Source: Channa striata (Eukaryota; Chordata; Actinopteri; Anabantiformes; Channidae). Taken from it: 64,000 nt of DNA. Of this stretch, positions 35,909 through 50,400 are shown piece after piece; position 1 is the stretch's first letter, and every line of letters starts with the position of its first letter. Position numbers and translations under genes: made by a program. The stretch spans positions 91,920 to 155,919 of the forward strand of contig JAUPFM010000073.1 in assembly GCA_033026295.1 (NCBI GenBank), in the 5' to 3' direction. The notes under the pieces are model-generated. The model was not told the DNA's origin. It was given only the letters and a program-made list of their open reading frames with translations, and searched no databases.

Positions 35909-37738
35909 AAAGGATGCTTGAATTACATGCATTTACTGTCTTTTAAGGAAACATCCACAAGCTTGTTTTTATGTTCTGCTGAGTGGATTTAGGCTAAATA
36001 AGAAGGCAGACACAGTTTTATTTGAGTTTGGTGCAGAAATTGTTCAATACAAGCTTGGCTTCAAAACAGCATTTTCTCGCTGAGAAAAAGCGATTGCTGA
36101 CATAAAGGATGCTTGAATTACATGCATTTACTGTCTTTTAAGGAAACATCCACAAGCTTTTTTTCAGTCTCTCTGAGTGGATTTAGGCTAAATAAGAAGG
36201 CAGACACAGTTTTATTTGAGTTTGGTGCAGAAATTGTTCAATACAAGCTTGGCTTCAAAACAGCATTTTCTCGCTGAGAAAAGCGATTCGAGCATAAAGG
36301 ATGCTTGAATTACATGCATTTACTGTCTTTTAAGGAAACATCCCACAAGCTTGTTTTAGTCTCTGCTGAGTGGATTTAGGCTAAATAAGAAGGCAGACAC
36401 AGTTTTATTTGAGTTTGGTGCAGAAATTGTTCAATACAAGCTTGGCTTCAAAACAGCATTTTCTCGCTGAGAAAAGGCGATTCGACATAAAGGATGCTTG
36501 AATTACATGCATTTACTGTCTTTTAAGGAAACATCCACAAGCTTATTTTCAGTCTCTCTGAGTGGATTTAGGCTAAATAAGAAGGCAGACACAGTTTTAT
36601 TTGAGTTTGGTGCAGAAATTGTTCAATACAAGCTTGGCTTCAAAACAGCATTTTCTCGCTGAGAAAAAGGCGATTCTGAGCATAAAAGGATGCTTGAATT
36701 ACATGCATTTACTGTCTTTTAAGGAAACATCCACAAGCTTATTTTCAGTTCTGCTGAGTGGATTTAGGCTAAATAGAAGGCAGACACAGTTTTATTTGAG
36801 TTTGGTGCAGAAATTGTTCAATACAAGCTTGGCTTCAAAACAGCATTTTCTCGCTGAGAAAAGGCGATTGCGAGCATAAAAGGATGCTTGAATTACATGC
36901 ATTTACTGTCTTTTAAGGAAACATCCCACAAGCTTATTTTCAGTTCTGCTGAGTGGATTTAGGCTAAATAAGAAGGCAGACACAGTTTTATTTGAGTTTG
37001 GTGCAGAAATTGTTCAATACAAGCTTGGCTTCAAAACAGCATTTTCTCGCTGAGAAAAGCGATTGCGAGCATAAAGGATGCTTGAATTACATGCATTTAC
37101 TGTCTTTTAAGGAAACATCCACAAGCTTATTTTCAGTCTCTGCTGAGTGGATTTAGGCTAAATAAGAAGGCAGACACAGTTTTATTTGAGTTTGGTGCAG
37201 AAATTGTTCAATACAAGCTTGGCTTCAAAACAGCATTTTCTCGCTGAGAAAAGCGATTGCGAGCATAAAGGATGCTTGAATTACATGCATTTACTGTCTT
37301 TTAAGGAAACATCCCACAAGCTTGTTTTTCAGTTCTGCTGAGTGGATTTAGGCTAAATAAGAAGGCAGACACAGTTTTATTTGAGTTTGGTGCAGAAATT
37401 GTTCAATACAAGCTTGGCTTCAAAACAGCATTTTCTCGCTGAGAAAAAGCGATTCTGAACATAAAGGATGCTTGAATTACATGCATTTACTGTCTTTTAA
37501 GGAAACATCCACAAGCTTATTTTTAGTTCTGCTGAGTGGATTTAGGCTAAATAAGAAGGCAGACACAGTTTTATTTGAGTTTGGTGCAGAAATTGTTCAA
37601 TACAAGCTTGGCTTCAAAACAGCATTTTCTCGCTGAGAAAAGCGATTGCGAGACATAAAAGGATGCTTGAATTACATGCATTTACTGTCTTTTAAGGAAA
37701 CATCCACAAGCTTATTTTTAGTTCTGCTGAGTGGATTT

Positions 37739-37788
37739 AGGCTAAATAAGAGGCAGACACAGTAGGCTAAATAGAAGGCAGACACAGT
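37739..37788. repeat. 25-bp direct duplication inside a monomer
   Basis: The segment 'aggctaaat...gacacagt' occurs twice in a row, at 37739-37763 and 37764-37788. The copies differ slightly ('aataagagg' and 'aatagaagg'). The rest of the monomer is normal. Confidence 0.85.
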
Positions 37789-40700
37789 TTTATTTGAGTT
37801 TGGTGCAGAAATTGTTCAATACAAGCTTGGCTTCAAAACAGCATTTTTCTCGCTGAGAAAAGCGATTTGCGAGCATAAAGGATGCTTGAATTACATGCAT
37901 TTACTGTCTTTTAAGGAAACATCCACAAGCTTATTTTATAGTTCTGCTGAGTGGATTTAGGCTAAATAAGAAGGCAGACACAGTTTTATTTGAGTTTGGT
38001 GCAGAAATTGTTCAATACAAGCTTGGCTTCAAAACAGCATTTTCGCTGAGAAAAGCGATTGCGAGCATAAAGGATGCTTGAATTACATGCATTTACTGTC
38101 TTTTAAGGAAACATCCCACAAGCTTATTTTCAGTTCTGCTGAGTGGATTTAGGCTAAATAAGAAGGCAGACACAGTTTTATTTGAGTTTGGTGCAGAAAT
38201 TGTTCAATACAAGCTTGGCTTCAAAACAGCATTTTCTCGCTGAGAAAAGCGATTCTGACATAAAGGATGCTTGAATTACATGCATTTACTGTCTTTTAAG
38301 GAAACATCCCACAAGCTTGTTTTATGTTCTGCTGAGTGGATTTAGGCTAAATAGAGAAGGCAGACACAGTTTTATTTGAGTTTGGTGCAGAAATTGTTCA
38401 ATACAAGCTTGGCTTCAAAACAGCATTTTCTCGCTGAGAAAAGCGATTGCGAGCATAAAAGGATGCTTGAATTACATGCATTTACTGTCTTTTAAGGAAA
38501 CATCCACAAGCTTATTTTCAGTTCTGCTGAGTGGATTTAGGCTAAATAAGAAGGCAGACACAGTTTTATTTGAGTTTGGTGCAGAAATTGTTTCAATACA
38601 AGCTTGGCTTCAAAACAGCATTTTCTCGCTGAGAAAAGGCGATTGCGAGCATAAAAGGATGCTTGAATTACATGCATTTACTGTCTTTTAAGGAAACATC
38701 CACAAGCTTATTTTATATGTTCTGCTGAGTGGATTTAGGCTAAATAAGAAGGCAGACACAGTTTTATTTGAGTTTGGTGCAGAAATTGTTCAATACAAGC
38801 TTGGCTTCAAAACAGCATTTTCTCGCTGAAAAGCGATTTGAGCATAAAGGATGCTTGAATTACATGCATTTACTGTCTTTTAAGGAAACATCCCACAAGC
38901 TTATTTTATAGTTCTGCTGAGTGGATTTAGGCTAAATAAGAGAGGCAGACACAGTTTTATTTGAGTTTGGTGCAGAAATTGTTCAATACAAGCTTGGCTT
39001 CAAAACAGCATTTTCTCGCTGAGAAAAAGCGATTTGCGAGCATAAAGGATGCTTGAATTACATGCATTTACTGTCTTTTAAGGAAACATCCACAAGCTTA
39101 TTTTCAGTTCTCTGAGTGGATTTAGGCTAAATAAGAAGGCAGACACAGTTTTATTTGAGTTTGGTGCAGAAATTGTTCAATACAAGCTTGGCTTCAAAAC
39201 AGCATTTTCTCGCTGAGAAAAAGCGATTTCGACATAAAGGATGCTTGAATTACATGCATTTACTGTCTTTTAAGGAAACATCCCACAAGCTTATTTTATG
39301 TTCTGCTGAGTGGATTTAGGCTAAATAAGAAGGCAGACACAGTTTTATTTGAGTTTGGTGCAGAAATTGTTCAATACAAGCTTGGCTTCAAAACAGCATT
39401 TTCTCGCTGAGAAAAGCGATTCTGAGCATAAAAGGATGCTTGAATTACATGCATTTACTGTCTTTTAAGGAAACATCCACAAGCTTATTTTCAGTTCTGC
39501 TGAGTGGATTTAGGCTAAATAAGAAGGCAGACACAGTTTTATTTGAGTTTGGTGCAGAAATTGTTCAATACAAGCTTGGCTTCAAAACAGCATTTTCTCG
39601 CTGAGAAAAGCGATTGCGAGCATAAAAGGATGCTTGAATTACATGCATTTACTGTCTTTTAAGGAAACATCCCACAAGCTTTTTTTAGTCTCTGCTGAGT
39701 GGATTTAGGCTAAATAAGAAGGCAGACACAGTTTTATTTGAGTTTGGTGCAGAAATTGTTCAATACAAGCTTGGCTTCAAAACAGCATTTTCTCGCTGAG
39801 AAAAAGCGATTCGAGCATAAAAGGATGCTTGAATTACATGCATTTACTGTCTTTTAAGGAAACATCCCACAAGCTTGTTTTTCAGTCTCTGCTGAGTGGA
39901 TTTAGGCTAAATAAGAAGGCAGACACAGTTTTATTTGAGTTTGGTGCAGAAATTGTTCAATACAAGCTTGGCTTCAAAACAGCATTTTCTCGCTGAGAAA
40001 AGCGATTGCGAGCATAAAAGGATGCTTGAATTACATGCATTTACTGTCTTTTAAGGAAACATCCACAAGCTTATTTTCAGTTCTGCTGAGTGGATTTAGG
40101 CTAAATAAGAAGGCAGACACAGTTTTATTTGAGTTTGGTGCAGAAATTGTTCAATACAAGCTTGGCTTCAAAACAGCATTTTCTCGCTGAGAAAAGCGAT
40201 TGCGAGCATAAAAGGATGCTTGAATTACATGCATTTACTGTCTTTTAAGGAAACATCCCACAAGCTTATTTTCAGTCTCTGCTGAGTGGATTTAGGCTAA
40301 ATAAGAAGGCAGACACAGTTTTATTTGAGTTTGGTGCAGAAATTGTTCAATACAAGCTTGGCTTCAAAACAGCATTTTCTCGCTGAGAAAAGGCGATTGC
40401 GAGCATAAAAGGATGCTTGAATTACATGCATTTACTGTCTTTTAAGGAAACATCCACAAGCTTTTTTCAGTTCTGCTGAGTGGATTTAGGCTAAATAAGA
40501 AGGCAGACACAGTTTTATTTGAGTTTGGTGCAGAAATTGTTCAATACAAGCTTGGCTTCAAAACAGCATTTTCTCGCTGAGAAAAGCGATTTGAGCATAA
40601 AAGGATGCTTGAATTACATGCATTTACTGTCTTTTAAGGAAACATCCACAAGCTTGTTTTTCAGTTCTGCTGAGTGGATTTAGGCTAAATAAGAAGGCAG

Positions 40701-43700
40701 ACACAGTTTTATTTGAGTTTGGTGCAGAAATTGTTCAATACAAGCTTGGCTTCAAAAACATTTTCTCGCTGAGAAAAGCGATTCTGAGCATAAAAGGATG
40801 CTTGAATTACATGCATTTACTGTCTTTTAAGGAAACATCCACAAGCTTATTTTTATATGTTCTGCTGAGTGGATTTAGGCTAAATAAGAAGGCAGACACA
40901 GTTTTATTTGAGTTTGGTGCAGAAATTGTTCAATACAAGCTTGGCTTCAAAACAGCATTTTCTCGCTGAGAAAAGCGATTACGAGCATAAAAGGATGCTT
41001 GAATTACATGCATTTACTGTCTTTTAAGGAAACATCCACAAGCTTATTTTAGTCTCTGCTGAGTGGATTTAGGCTAAATAAGAAGGCAGACACAGTTTTA
41101 TTTGAGTTTGGTGCAGAAATTGTTCAATACAAGCTTGGCTTCAAAACAGCATTTTTCGCTGAGAAAAGCGATTTGAGAGCATAAAAGGATGCTTGAATTA
41201 CATGCATTTACTGTCTTTTAAGGAAACATCCACAAGCTTGTTTATAGTTCTGCTGAGTGGATTTAGGCTAAATAAGAAGGCAGACACAGTTTTATTTGAG
41301 TTTGGTGCAGAAATTGTTCAATACAAGCTTGGCTTCAAAACAGCATTTTCTCGCTGAGAAAAGCGATTTGCGACATAAAAGGATGCTTGAATTACATGCA
41401 TTTACTGTCTTTTAAGGAAACATCCACAAGCTTATTTTCAGTTCTCTGAGTGGATTTAGGCTAAATAAGAAGGCAGACACAGTTTTATTTGAGTTTGGTG
41501 CAGAAATTGTTCAATACAAGCTTGGCTTCAAAACAGCATTTTCTCGCTGAGAAAAGCGATTCGAGCATAAAGGATGCTTGAATTACATGCATTTACTGTC
41601 TTTTAAGGAAACATCCCACAAGCTTATTTTATAGTTCTGCTGAGTGGATTTAGGCTAAATAAGAAGGCAGACACAGTTTTTTTATTTGAGTTTGGTGCAG
41701 AAATTGTTCAATACAAGCTTGGCTTCAAAACAGCATTTTCTCGCTGAGAAAAAAGCGATTCTGAGCATAAAAGGATGCTTGAATTACATGCATTTACTGT
41801 CTTTTAAGGAAACATCCCACAAGCTTTATTTTCAGTCTCTGCTGAGTGGATTTAGGCTAAATAAGAAGGCAGACACAGTTTTATTTGAGTTTGGTGCAGA
41901 AATTGTTTCAATACAAGCTTGGCTTCAAAACAGCATTTTCTCGCTGAGAAAAGCGATTCTGAGCATAAAAGGATGCTTGAATTACATGCATTTACTGTCT
42001 TTTAAGGAAACATCCACAAGCTTTATTTTATATGTTCTGCTGAGTGGATTTAGGCTAAATAAGAAGGCAGACACAGTTTTATTTGAGTTTGGTGCAGAAA
42101 TTGTTCAATACAAGCTTGGCTTCAAAACAGCATTTTCTCGCTGAGAAAAGCGATTGCGACATAAAAGGATGCTTGAATTACATGCATTTACTGTCTTTTA
42201 AGGAAACATCCCACAAGCTTATTTTCAGTTCTGCTGAGTGGATTTAGGCTAAATAAGAAGGCAGACACAGTTTTATTTGAGTTTGGTGCAGAAATTGTTC
42301 AATACAAGCTTGGCTTCAAAACAGCATTTTCTCGCTGAGAAAAGCGATTGCGAGCATAAAAGGATGCTTGAATTACATGCATTTACTGTCTTTTAAGGAA
42401 ACATCCCACAAGCTTATTTTAGTTCTGCTGAGTGGATTTAGGCTAAATAAGAAGGCAGACACAGTTTTATTTGAGTTTGGTGCAGAAATTGTTCAATACA
42501 AGCTTGGCTTCAAAACAGCATTTTCTCGCTGAAAAAGCGATTTGAGCATAAAAGGATGCTTGAATTACATGCATTTACTGTCTTTTAAGGAAACATCCCA
42601 CAAGCTTATTTTCAGTCTCTGCTGAGTGGATTTAGGCTAAATAAGAAGGCAGACACAGTTTTATTTGAGTTTGGTGCAGAAATTGTTCAATACAAGCTTG
42701 GCTTCAAAACAGCATTTTCTCGCTGAGAAAAGCGATTGCGAGCATAAAAGGATGCTTGAATTACATGCATTTACTGTCTTTTAAGGAAACATCCCACAAG
42801 CTTTTTTCAGTTCTGCTGAGTGGATTTAGGCTAAATAAGAAGGCAGACACAGTTTTATTTGAGTTTGGTGCAGAAATTGTTCAATACAAGCTTGGCTTCA
42901 AAACAGCATTTTCTCGCTGAGAAAAGCGATTGCGAGCATAAAAGGATGCTTGAATTACATGCATTTACTGTCTTTTAAGGAAACATCCACAAGCTTGTTT
43001 TTCAGTTCTGCTGAGTGGATTTAGGCTAAATAAGAAGGCAGACACAGTTTTATTTGAGTTTGGTGCAGAAATTGTTCAATACAAGCTTGGCTTCAAAACA
43101 GCATTTTCTCGCTGAGAAAAAGCGATTGCGAGCATAAAAGGATGCTTGAATTACATGCATTTACTGTCTTTTAAAAACATCCACAAGCTTATTTTCAGTT
43201 CTGCTGAGTGGATTTAGGCTAAATAAGAAGGCAGACACAGTTTTATTTGAGTTTGGTGCAGAAATTGTTCAATACAAGCTTGGCTTCAAAACAGCATTTT
43301 CTCGCTGAAAAAGCGATTGCGAGCATAAAAGGATGCTTGAATTACATGCATTTACTGTCTTTTAAGGAAACATCCCACAAGCTTATTTTCAGTCTCTGCT
43401 GAGTGGATTTAGGCTAAATAAGAAGGCAGACACAGTTTTATTTGAGTTTGGTGCAGAAATTGTTCAATACAAGCTTGGCTTCAAAACAGCATTTTCTCGC
43501 TGAGAAAAGCGATTTGCAACATAAAAGGATGCTTGAATTACATGCATTTACTGTCTTTTAAGGAAACATCCACAAGCTTGTTTATAGTTCTGCTGAGTGG
43601 ATTTAGGCTAAATAAGAAGGCAGACACAGTTTTATTTGAGTTTGGTGCAGAAATTGTTCAATACAAGCTTGGCTTCAAAACAGCATTTTCTCGCTGAGAA

Positions 43701-46700
43701 AAGCGATTTGCGAGAAACATAAAAGGATGCTTGAATTACATGCATTTACTGTCTTTTAAGGAAACATCCACAAGCTTATTTTCAGTCTGCTGAGTGGATT
43801 TAGGCTAAATAAGAAGGCAGACACAGTTTTATTTGAGTTTGGTGCAGAAATTGTTCAATACAAGCTTGGCTTCAAAACAGCATTTTCTCGCTGAGAAAAG
43901 CGATTGCGAGCATAAAAGGATGCTTGAATTACATGCATTTACTGTCTTTTAAGGAAACATCCACAAGCTTATTTTCAGTTCTGCTGAGTGGATTTAGGCT
44001 AAATAAGAAGGCAGACACAGTTTTATTTGAGTTTGGTGCAGAAATTGTTCAATACAAGCTTGGCTTCAAAACAGCATTTTCTCGCTGAGAAAAGCGATTT
44101 GACATAAAAGGATGCTTGAATTACATGCATTTACTGTCTTTTAAGGAAACATCCCACAAGCTTATTTTATAGTTCTGCTGAGTGGATTTAGGCTAAATAA
44201 GAAGGCAGACACAGTTTTATTTGAGTTTGGTGCAGAAATTGTTCAATACAAGCTTGGCTTCAAAACAGCATTTTCTCGCTGAGAAAAAGCGATTGCTGAG
44301 CATAAAGGATGCTTGAATTACATGCATTTACTGTCTTTTAAGGAAACATCCCACAAGCTTATTTTCAGTCTCTGCTGAGTGGATTTAGGCTAAATAAGAA
44401 GGCAGACACAGTTTTATTTGAGTTTGGTGCAGAAATTGTTCAATACAAGCTTGGCTTCAAAACAGCATTTTCTCGCTGAGAAAAGCGATTGCGAGCATAA
44501 AAGGATGCTTGAATTACATGCATTTACTGTCTTTTAAGGAAACATCCACAAGCTTATTTTCAGTTCTGCTGAGTGGATTTAGGCTAAATAAGAAGGCAGA
44601 CACAGTTTTATTTGAGTTTGGTGCAGAAATTGTTCAATACAAGCTTGGCTTCAAAACAGCATTTTCTCGCTGAGAAAAGCGGTGCGAGCATAAAAGGATG
44701 CTTGAATTACATGCATTTACTGTCTTTTAAGGAAACATCCACAAGCTTATTTTAGTTCTGCTGAGTGGATTTAGGCTAAATAAGAAGGCAGACACAGTTT
44801 TATTTGAGTTTGGTGCAGAAATTGTTCAATACAAGCTTGGCTTCAAAACAGCATTTTCTCGCTGAGAGAAAAAGCGATTGCGACATAAAGGATGCTTGAA
44901 TTACATGCATTTACTGTCTTTTAAGGAAACATCCACAAGCTTGTTTTTAGTTCTGCTGAGTGGATTTAGGCTAAATAAGAAGGCAGACACAGTTTTATTT
45001 GAGTTTGGTGCAGAAATTGTTCAATACAAGCTTGGCTTCAAAACAGCATTTTCTCGCTGAGAAAAAGCGATTCTGACATAAAGGATGCTTGAATTACATG
45101 CATTTACTGTCTTTTAAGGAAACATCCACAAGCTTATTTTCAGTCTCTGCTGAGTGGATTTAGGCTAAATAAGAAGGCAGACACAGTTTTATTTGAGTTT
45201 GGTGCAGAAATTGTTCAATACAAGCTTGGCTTCAAAACAGCATTTTCTCGCTGAGAAAAGCGATTCTGACATAAAGGATGCTTGAATTACATGCATTTAC
45301 TGTCTTTTAAGGAAACATCCCACAAGCTTTTTTTAGTTCTGCTGAGTGGATTTAGGCTAAATAAGAAGGCAGACACAGTTTTATTTGAGTTTGGTGCAGA
45401 AATTGTTCAATACAAGCTTGGCTTCAAAACAGCATTTTCTCGCTGAGAAAAAAAGCGATTGCGACATAAAAGGATGCTTGAATTACATGCATTTACTGTC
45501 TTTTAAGGAAACATCCCACAAGCTTGTTTTAGTTCTGCTGAGTGGATTTAGGCTAAATAAGAAGGCAGACACAGTTTTATTTGAGTTTGGTGCAGAAATT
45601 GTTCAATACAAGCTTGGCTTCAAAACAGCATTTTCTCGCTGAGAAAAAGCGATTGCGAGCATAAAAGGATGCTTGAATTATGCATTTACTGTCTTTTAAG
45701 GAAACATCCACAAGCTTATTTTCAGTTCTGCTGAGTGGATTTAGGCTAAATAAGAAGGCAGACACAGTTTTATTTGAGTTTGGTGCAGAAATTGTTCAAT
45801 ACAAGCTTGGCTTCAAAACAGCATTTTCTCGCTGAGAAAAGCGATTCTGAGCATAAAGGATGCTTGAATTACATGCATTTACTGTCTTTTAAGGAAACAT
45901 CCACAAGCTTATTTTCAGTGTTCTGCTGAGTGGATTTAGGCTAAATAAGAAGGCAGACACAGTTTTATTTGAGTTTGGTGCAGAAATTGTTCAATACAAG
46001 CTTGGCTTCAAAACAGCATTTTCTCGCTGAGAAAAGCGATTCTGACATAAAGGATGCTTGAATTACATGCATTTACTGTCTTTTAAGGAAACATCCACAA
46101 GCTTATTTTAGTTCTGCTGAGTGGATTTAGGCTAAATAAGAAGGCAGACACAGTTTTATTTGAGTTTGGTGCAGAAATTGTTCAATACAAGCTTGGCTTC
46201 AAAACAGCATTTTCTCGCTGAGAAAAGCGATTCGACATAAAGGATGCTTGAATTACATGCATTTACTGTCTTTTAAGGAAACATCCACAAGCTTATTTTA
46301 GTTCTGCTGAGTGGATTTAGGCTAAATAAGAAGGCAGACACAGTTTTATTTGAGTTTGGTGCAGAAATTGTTCAATACAAGCTTGGCTTCAAAACAGCAT
46401 TTTCTCGCTGAGAAAAAGCGATTCTGACATAAAAGGATGCTTGAATTACATGCATTTACTGTCTTTTAAGGAAACATCCACAAGCTTATTTTAGTTCTGC
46501 TGAGTGGATTTAGGCTAAATAAGAAGGCAGACACAGTTTTATTTGAGTTTGGTGCAGAAATTGTTAAATACAAGCTTGGCTTCAAAACAGCATTTTCTCG
46601 CTGAGAAAAGCGATTTCTGACATAAAGGATGCTTGAATTACATGCATTTACTGTCTTTTAAGGAAACATCCACCACAAGCTTATTTTCAGTCTCTGCTGA

Positions 46701-49700
46701 GTGGATTTAGGCTAAATAAGAAGGCAGACACAGTTTTATTTGAGTTTGGTGCAGAAATTGTTCAATACAAGCTTGGCTTCAAAACAGCATTTTTCGCTGA
46801 AAAAGCGATTCTGACATAAAGGATGCTTGAATTACATGCATTTACTGTCTTTTAAGGAAACATCCCACAAGCTTATTTTATAGTTCTGCTGAGTGGATTT
46901 AGGCTAAATAAGAAGGCAGACACAGTTTTATTTGAGTTTGGTGCAGAAATTGTTCAATACAAGCTTGGCTTCAAAACAGCATTTTTTCGCTGAGAAAAGC
47001 GATTGCTGACATAAAAGGATGCTTGAATTACATGCATTTACTGTCTTTTAAGGAAACATCCACAAGCTTATTTTAGTTCTGCTGAGTGGATTTAGGCTAA
47101 ATAAGAAGGCAGACACAGTTTTATTTGAGTTTGGTGCAGAAATTGTTCAATACAAGCTTGGCTTCAAAAAACAGCATTTTCTCGCTGAGAAAAGCGATTG
47201 CGAGCATAAAGGATGCTTGAATTACATGCATTTACTGTCTTTTAAGGAAACATCCACAAGCTTATTTTCAGTTCTGCTGAGTGGATTTAGGCTAAATAAG
47301 AAGGCAGACACAGTTTTATTTGAGTTTGGTGCAGAAATTGTTCAATACAAGCTTGGCTTCAAAACAGCATTTTCTCGCTGAGAAAAGCGATTGCGAGCAT
47401 AAAAGGATGCTTGAATTACATGCATTTACTGTCTTTTAAGGAAACATCCCACAAGCTTATTTTCAGTTCTGCTGAGTGGATTTAGGCTAAATAAGAAGGC
47501 AGACACAGTTTTATTTGAGTTTGGTGCAGAAATTGTTCAATACAAGCTTGGCTTCAAAACATTTTCTCGCTGAGAAAAGGCGATTTGAACATAAAAGGAT
47601 GCTTGAATTACATGCATTTACTGTCTTTTAAGGAAACATCCCACAAGCTTATTTTCAGTCTCTGCTGAGTGATTTAGGCTAAATAAGAAGGCAGACACAG
47701 TTTTATTTGAGTTTGGTGCAGAAATTGTTCAATACAAGCTTGGCTTCAAAACAGCATTTTCTCGCTGAGAAAAGCGATTGCGACATAAAAGGATGCTTGA
47801 ATTACATGCATTTACTGTCTTTTAAGGAAACATCCACAAGCTTATTTTAGTTCTGCTGAGTGGATTTAGGCTAAATAAGAAGGCAGACACAGTTTTATTT
47901 GAGTTTGGTGCAGAAATTGTTCAATACAAGCTTGGCTTCAAAACAGCATTTTCTCGCTGAGAAAAGCGATGCGAGCATAAAAGGATGCTTGAATTACATG
48001 CATTTACTGTCTTTTAAGGAAACATCCCACAAGCTTATTTTAGTTCTGCTGAGTGGATTTAGGCTAAATAAGAAGGCAGACACAGTTTTATTTGAGTTTG
48101 GTGCAGAAATTGTTCAATACAAGCTTGGCTTCAAAACAGCATTTTCTCGCTGAAAAAAGCGATTCTGAGCATAAAAAGGATGCTTGAATTACATGCATTT
48201 ACTGTCTTTTAAGGAAACATCCACAAGCTTATTTTCAGTTCTGCTGAGTGGATTTAGGCTAAATAAGAAGGCAGACACAGTTTTATTTGAGTTTGGTGCA
48301 GAAATTGTTCAATACAAGCTTGGCTTCAAAACAGCATTTTCTCGCTGAAAAAAGCGATTGCGACATAAAAGGATGCTTGAATTACATGCATTTACTGTCT
48401 TTTAAGGAAACATCCCACAAGCTTATTTTATAGTTCTGCTGAGTGGATTTAGGCTAAATAAGAAGGCAGACACAGTTTTATTTGAGTTTGGTGCAGAAAT
48501 TGTTCAATACAAGCTTGGCTTCAAAACAGCATTTTTCGCTGAGAAAAGCGATTTCGAGCATAAAAGGATGCTTGAATTACATGCATTTACTGTCTTTTAA
48601 GGAAACATCCACAAGCTTATTTTAGTTCTGCTGAGTGGATTTAGGCTAAATAAGAAGGCAGACACAGTTTTATTTGAGTTTGGTGCAGAAATTGTTCAAT
48701 ACAAGCTTGGCTTCAAAACAGCATTTTCTCGCTGAGAAAAGCGATTTGAGACATAAAAGGATGCTTGAATTACATGCATTTACTGTCTTTTAAGGAAACA
48801 TCCACAAGCTTATTTATAGTTCTGCTGAGTGGATTTAGGCTAAATAAGAAGGCAGACACAGTTTTATTTGAGTTTGGTGCAGAAATTGTTCAATACAAGC
48901 TTGGCTTCAAAACAGCATTTTCTCGCTGAGAAAAAGCGATTTGAGCATAAAGGATGCTTGAATTACATGCATTTACTGTCTTTTAAGGAAACATCCCACA
49001 AGCTTATTTTCAGTTCTGCTGAGTGGATTTAGGCTAAATAAGAAGGCAGACACAGTTTTATTTGAGTTTGGTGCAGAAATTGTTCAATACAAGCTTGGCT
49101 TCAAAACAGCATTTTTCGCTGAGAAAAGCGATTGCGAGCATAAAAGGATGCTTGAATTACATGCATTTACCTTTTAAGGAAACATCCACAAGCTTATTTT
49201 CAGTTCTGCTGAGTGGATTTAGGCTAAATAGAAGGCAGACACAGTTTTATTTGAGTTTGGTGCAGAAATTGTTCAATACAAGCTTGGCTTCAAAACAGCA
49301 TTTTCTCGCTGAGAAAAGCGATTCTGAGCATAAAGGATGCTTGAATTACATGCATTTACTGTCTTTTAAGGAAACATCCACAAGCTTATTTTCAGTTCTG
49401 CTGAGTGGATTTAGGCTAAATAAGAAGGCAGACACAGTTTTATTTGAGTTTGGTGCAGAAATTGTTCAATACAAGCTTGGCTTCAAAACAGCATTTTCTC
49501 GCTGAGAAAAGCGATTTGACATAAAGGATGCTTGAATTACATGCATTTACTGTCTTTTAAGGAAACATCCACAAGCTTATTTTCAGTTCTGCTGAGTGGA
49601 TTTAGGCTAAATAGAAGGCAGACACAGTTTTATTTGAGTTTGGTGCAGAAATTGTTCAATACAAGCTGCTTCAAAACAGCATTTTCTCGCTGAGAAAAGC

Positions 49701-50400
49701 GCGATTCGACATAAAAGGATGCTTGAATTACATGCATTTACTGTCTTTTAAGGAAACATCCACAAGCTTATTTTAGTTCTGCTGAGTGGATTTAGGCTAA
49801 ATAAGAAGGCAGACACAGTTTTATTTGAGTTTGGTGCAGAAATTGTTCAATACAAGCTTGGCTTCAAAACAGCATTTTCTCGCTGAGAAAAGCGATTGCG
49901 CATAACATAAAGGATGCTTGAATTACATGCATTTACTGTCTTTTAAGGAAACATCCACAAGCTTGTTTTTCAGTTCTGCTGAGTGGATTTAGGCTAAATA
50001 AGAAGGCAGACACAGTTTTATTTGAGTTTGGTGCAGAAATTGTTCAATACAAGCTTGGCTTCAAAACAGCATTTTCTCGCTGAGAAAAGCGATTGCGAGC
50101 ATAAAGGATGCTTGAATTACATGCATTTACTGTCTTTTAAGGAAACATCCACAAGCTTATTTTAGTTCTGCTGAGTGGATTTAGGCTAAATAAGAAGGCA
50201 GACACAGTTTTATTTGAGTTTGGTGCAGAAATTGTTCAATACAAGCTTGGCTTCAAAACAGCATTTTCTCGCTGAGAAAAAGCGATTCGAGCATAAAAGG
50301 ATGCTTGAATTACATGCATTTACTGTCTTTTAAGGAAACATCCACAAGCTTATTTTCAGTTCTGCTGAGTGGATTTAGGCTAAATAAGAAGGCAGACACA

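Larger units (their letters stand above)
33894..50400. repeat. Block B2: 'gttcaatac' satellite with many short indels
   Basis: Monomers keep the block B state 'gttcaatac' and 'aataag' but are shorter, about 193-197 bp. The shortening comes from recurrent small losses at the same places: 'catcccacaag' to 'catccacaag', 'gagaaaaaggcgatt' to 'gagaaaagcgatt', and 'cataaaagg' to 'cataaagg'. Island 2 is scrambled, with forms such as 'gattctgagc', 'gattcgac' and 'gatttgcgac'. Island 1 is shortened to forms such as 'attttcagttctg'. The remaining roughly 150 bases are nearly perfect. A single 'gttaaatac' copy sits at about 46563. The indel pattern resembles long-read consensus error as much as biological change. 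Confidence 0.8.

Noticed and set aside
41686..42144. 152-codon open frame as a repeat protein gene
   Set aside because: It is two to three monomers joined because inserted bases ('aaaaaagcg', 'gtttcaatac') remove the usual stop. No other copy has the same frame. The 147-codon frame at 49062-49505 has the same explanation.
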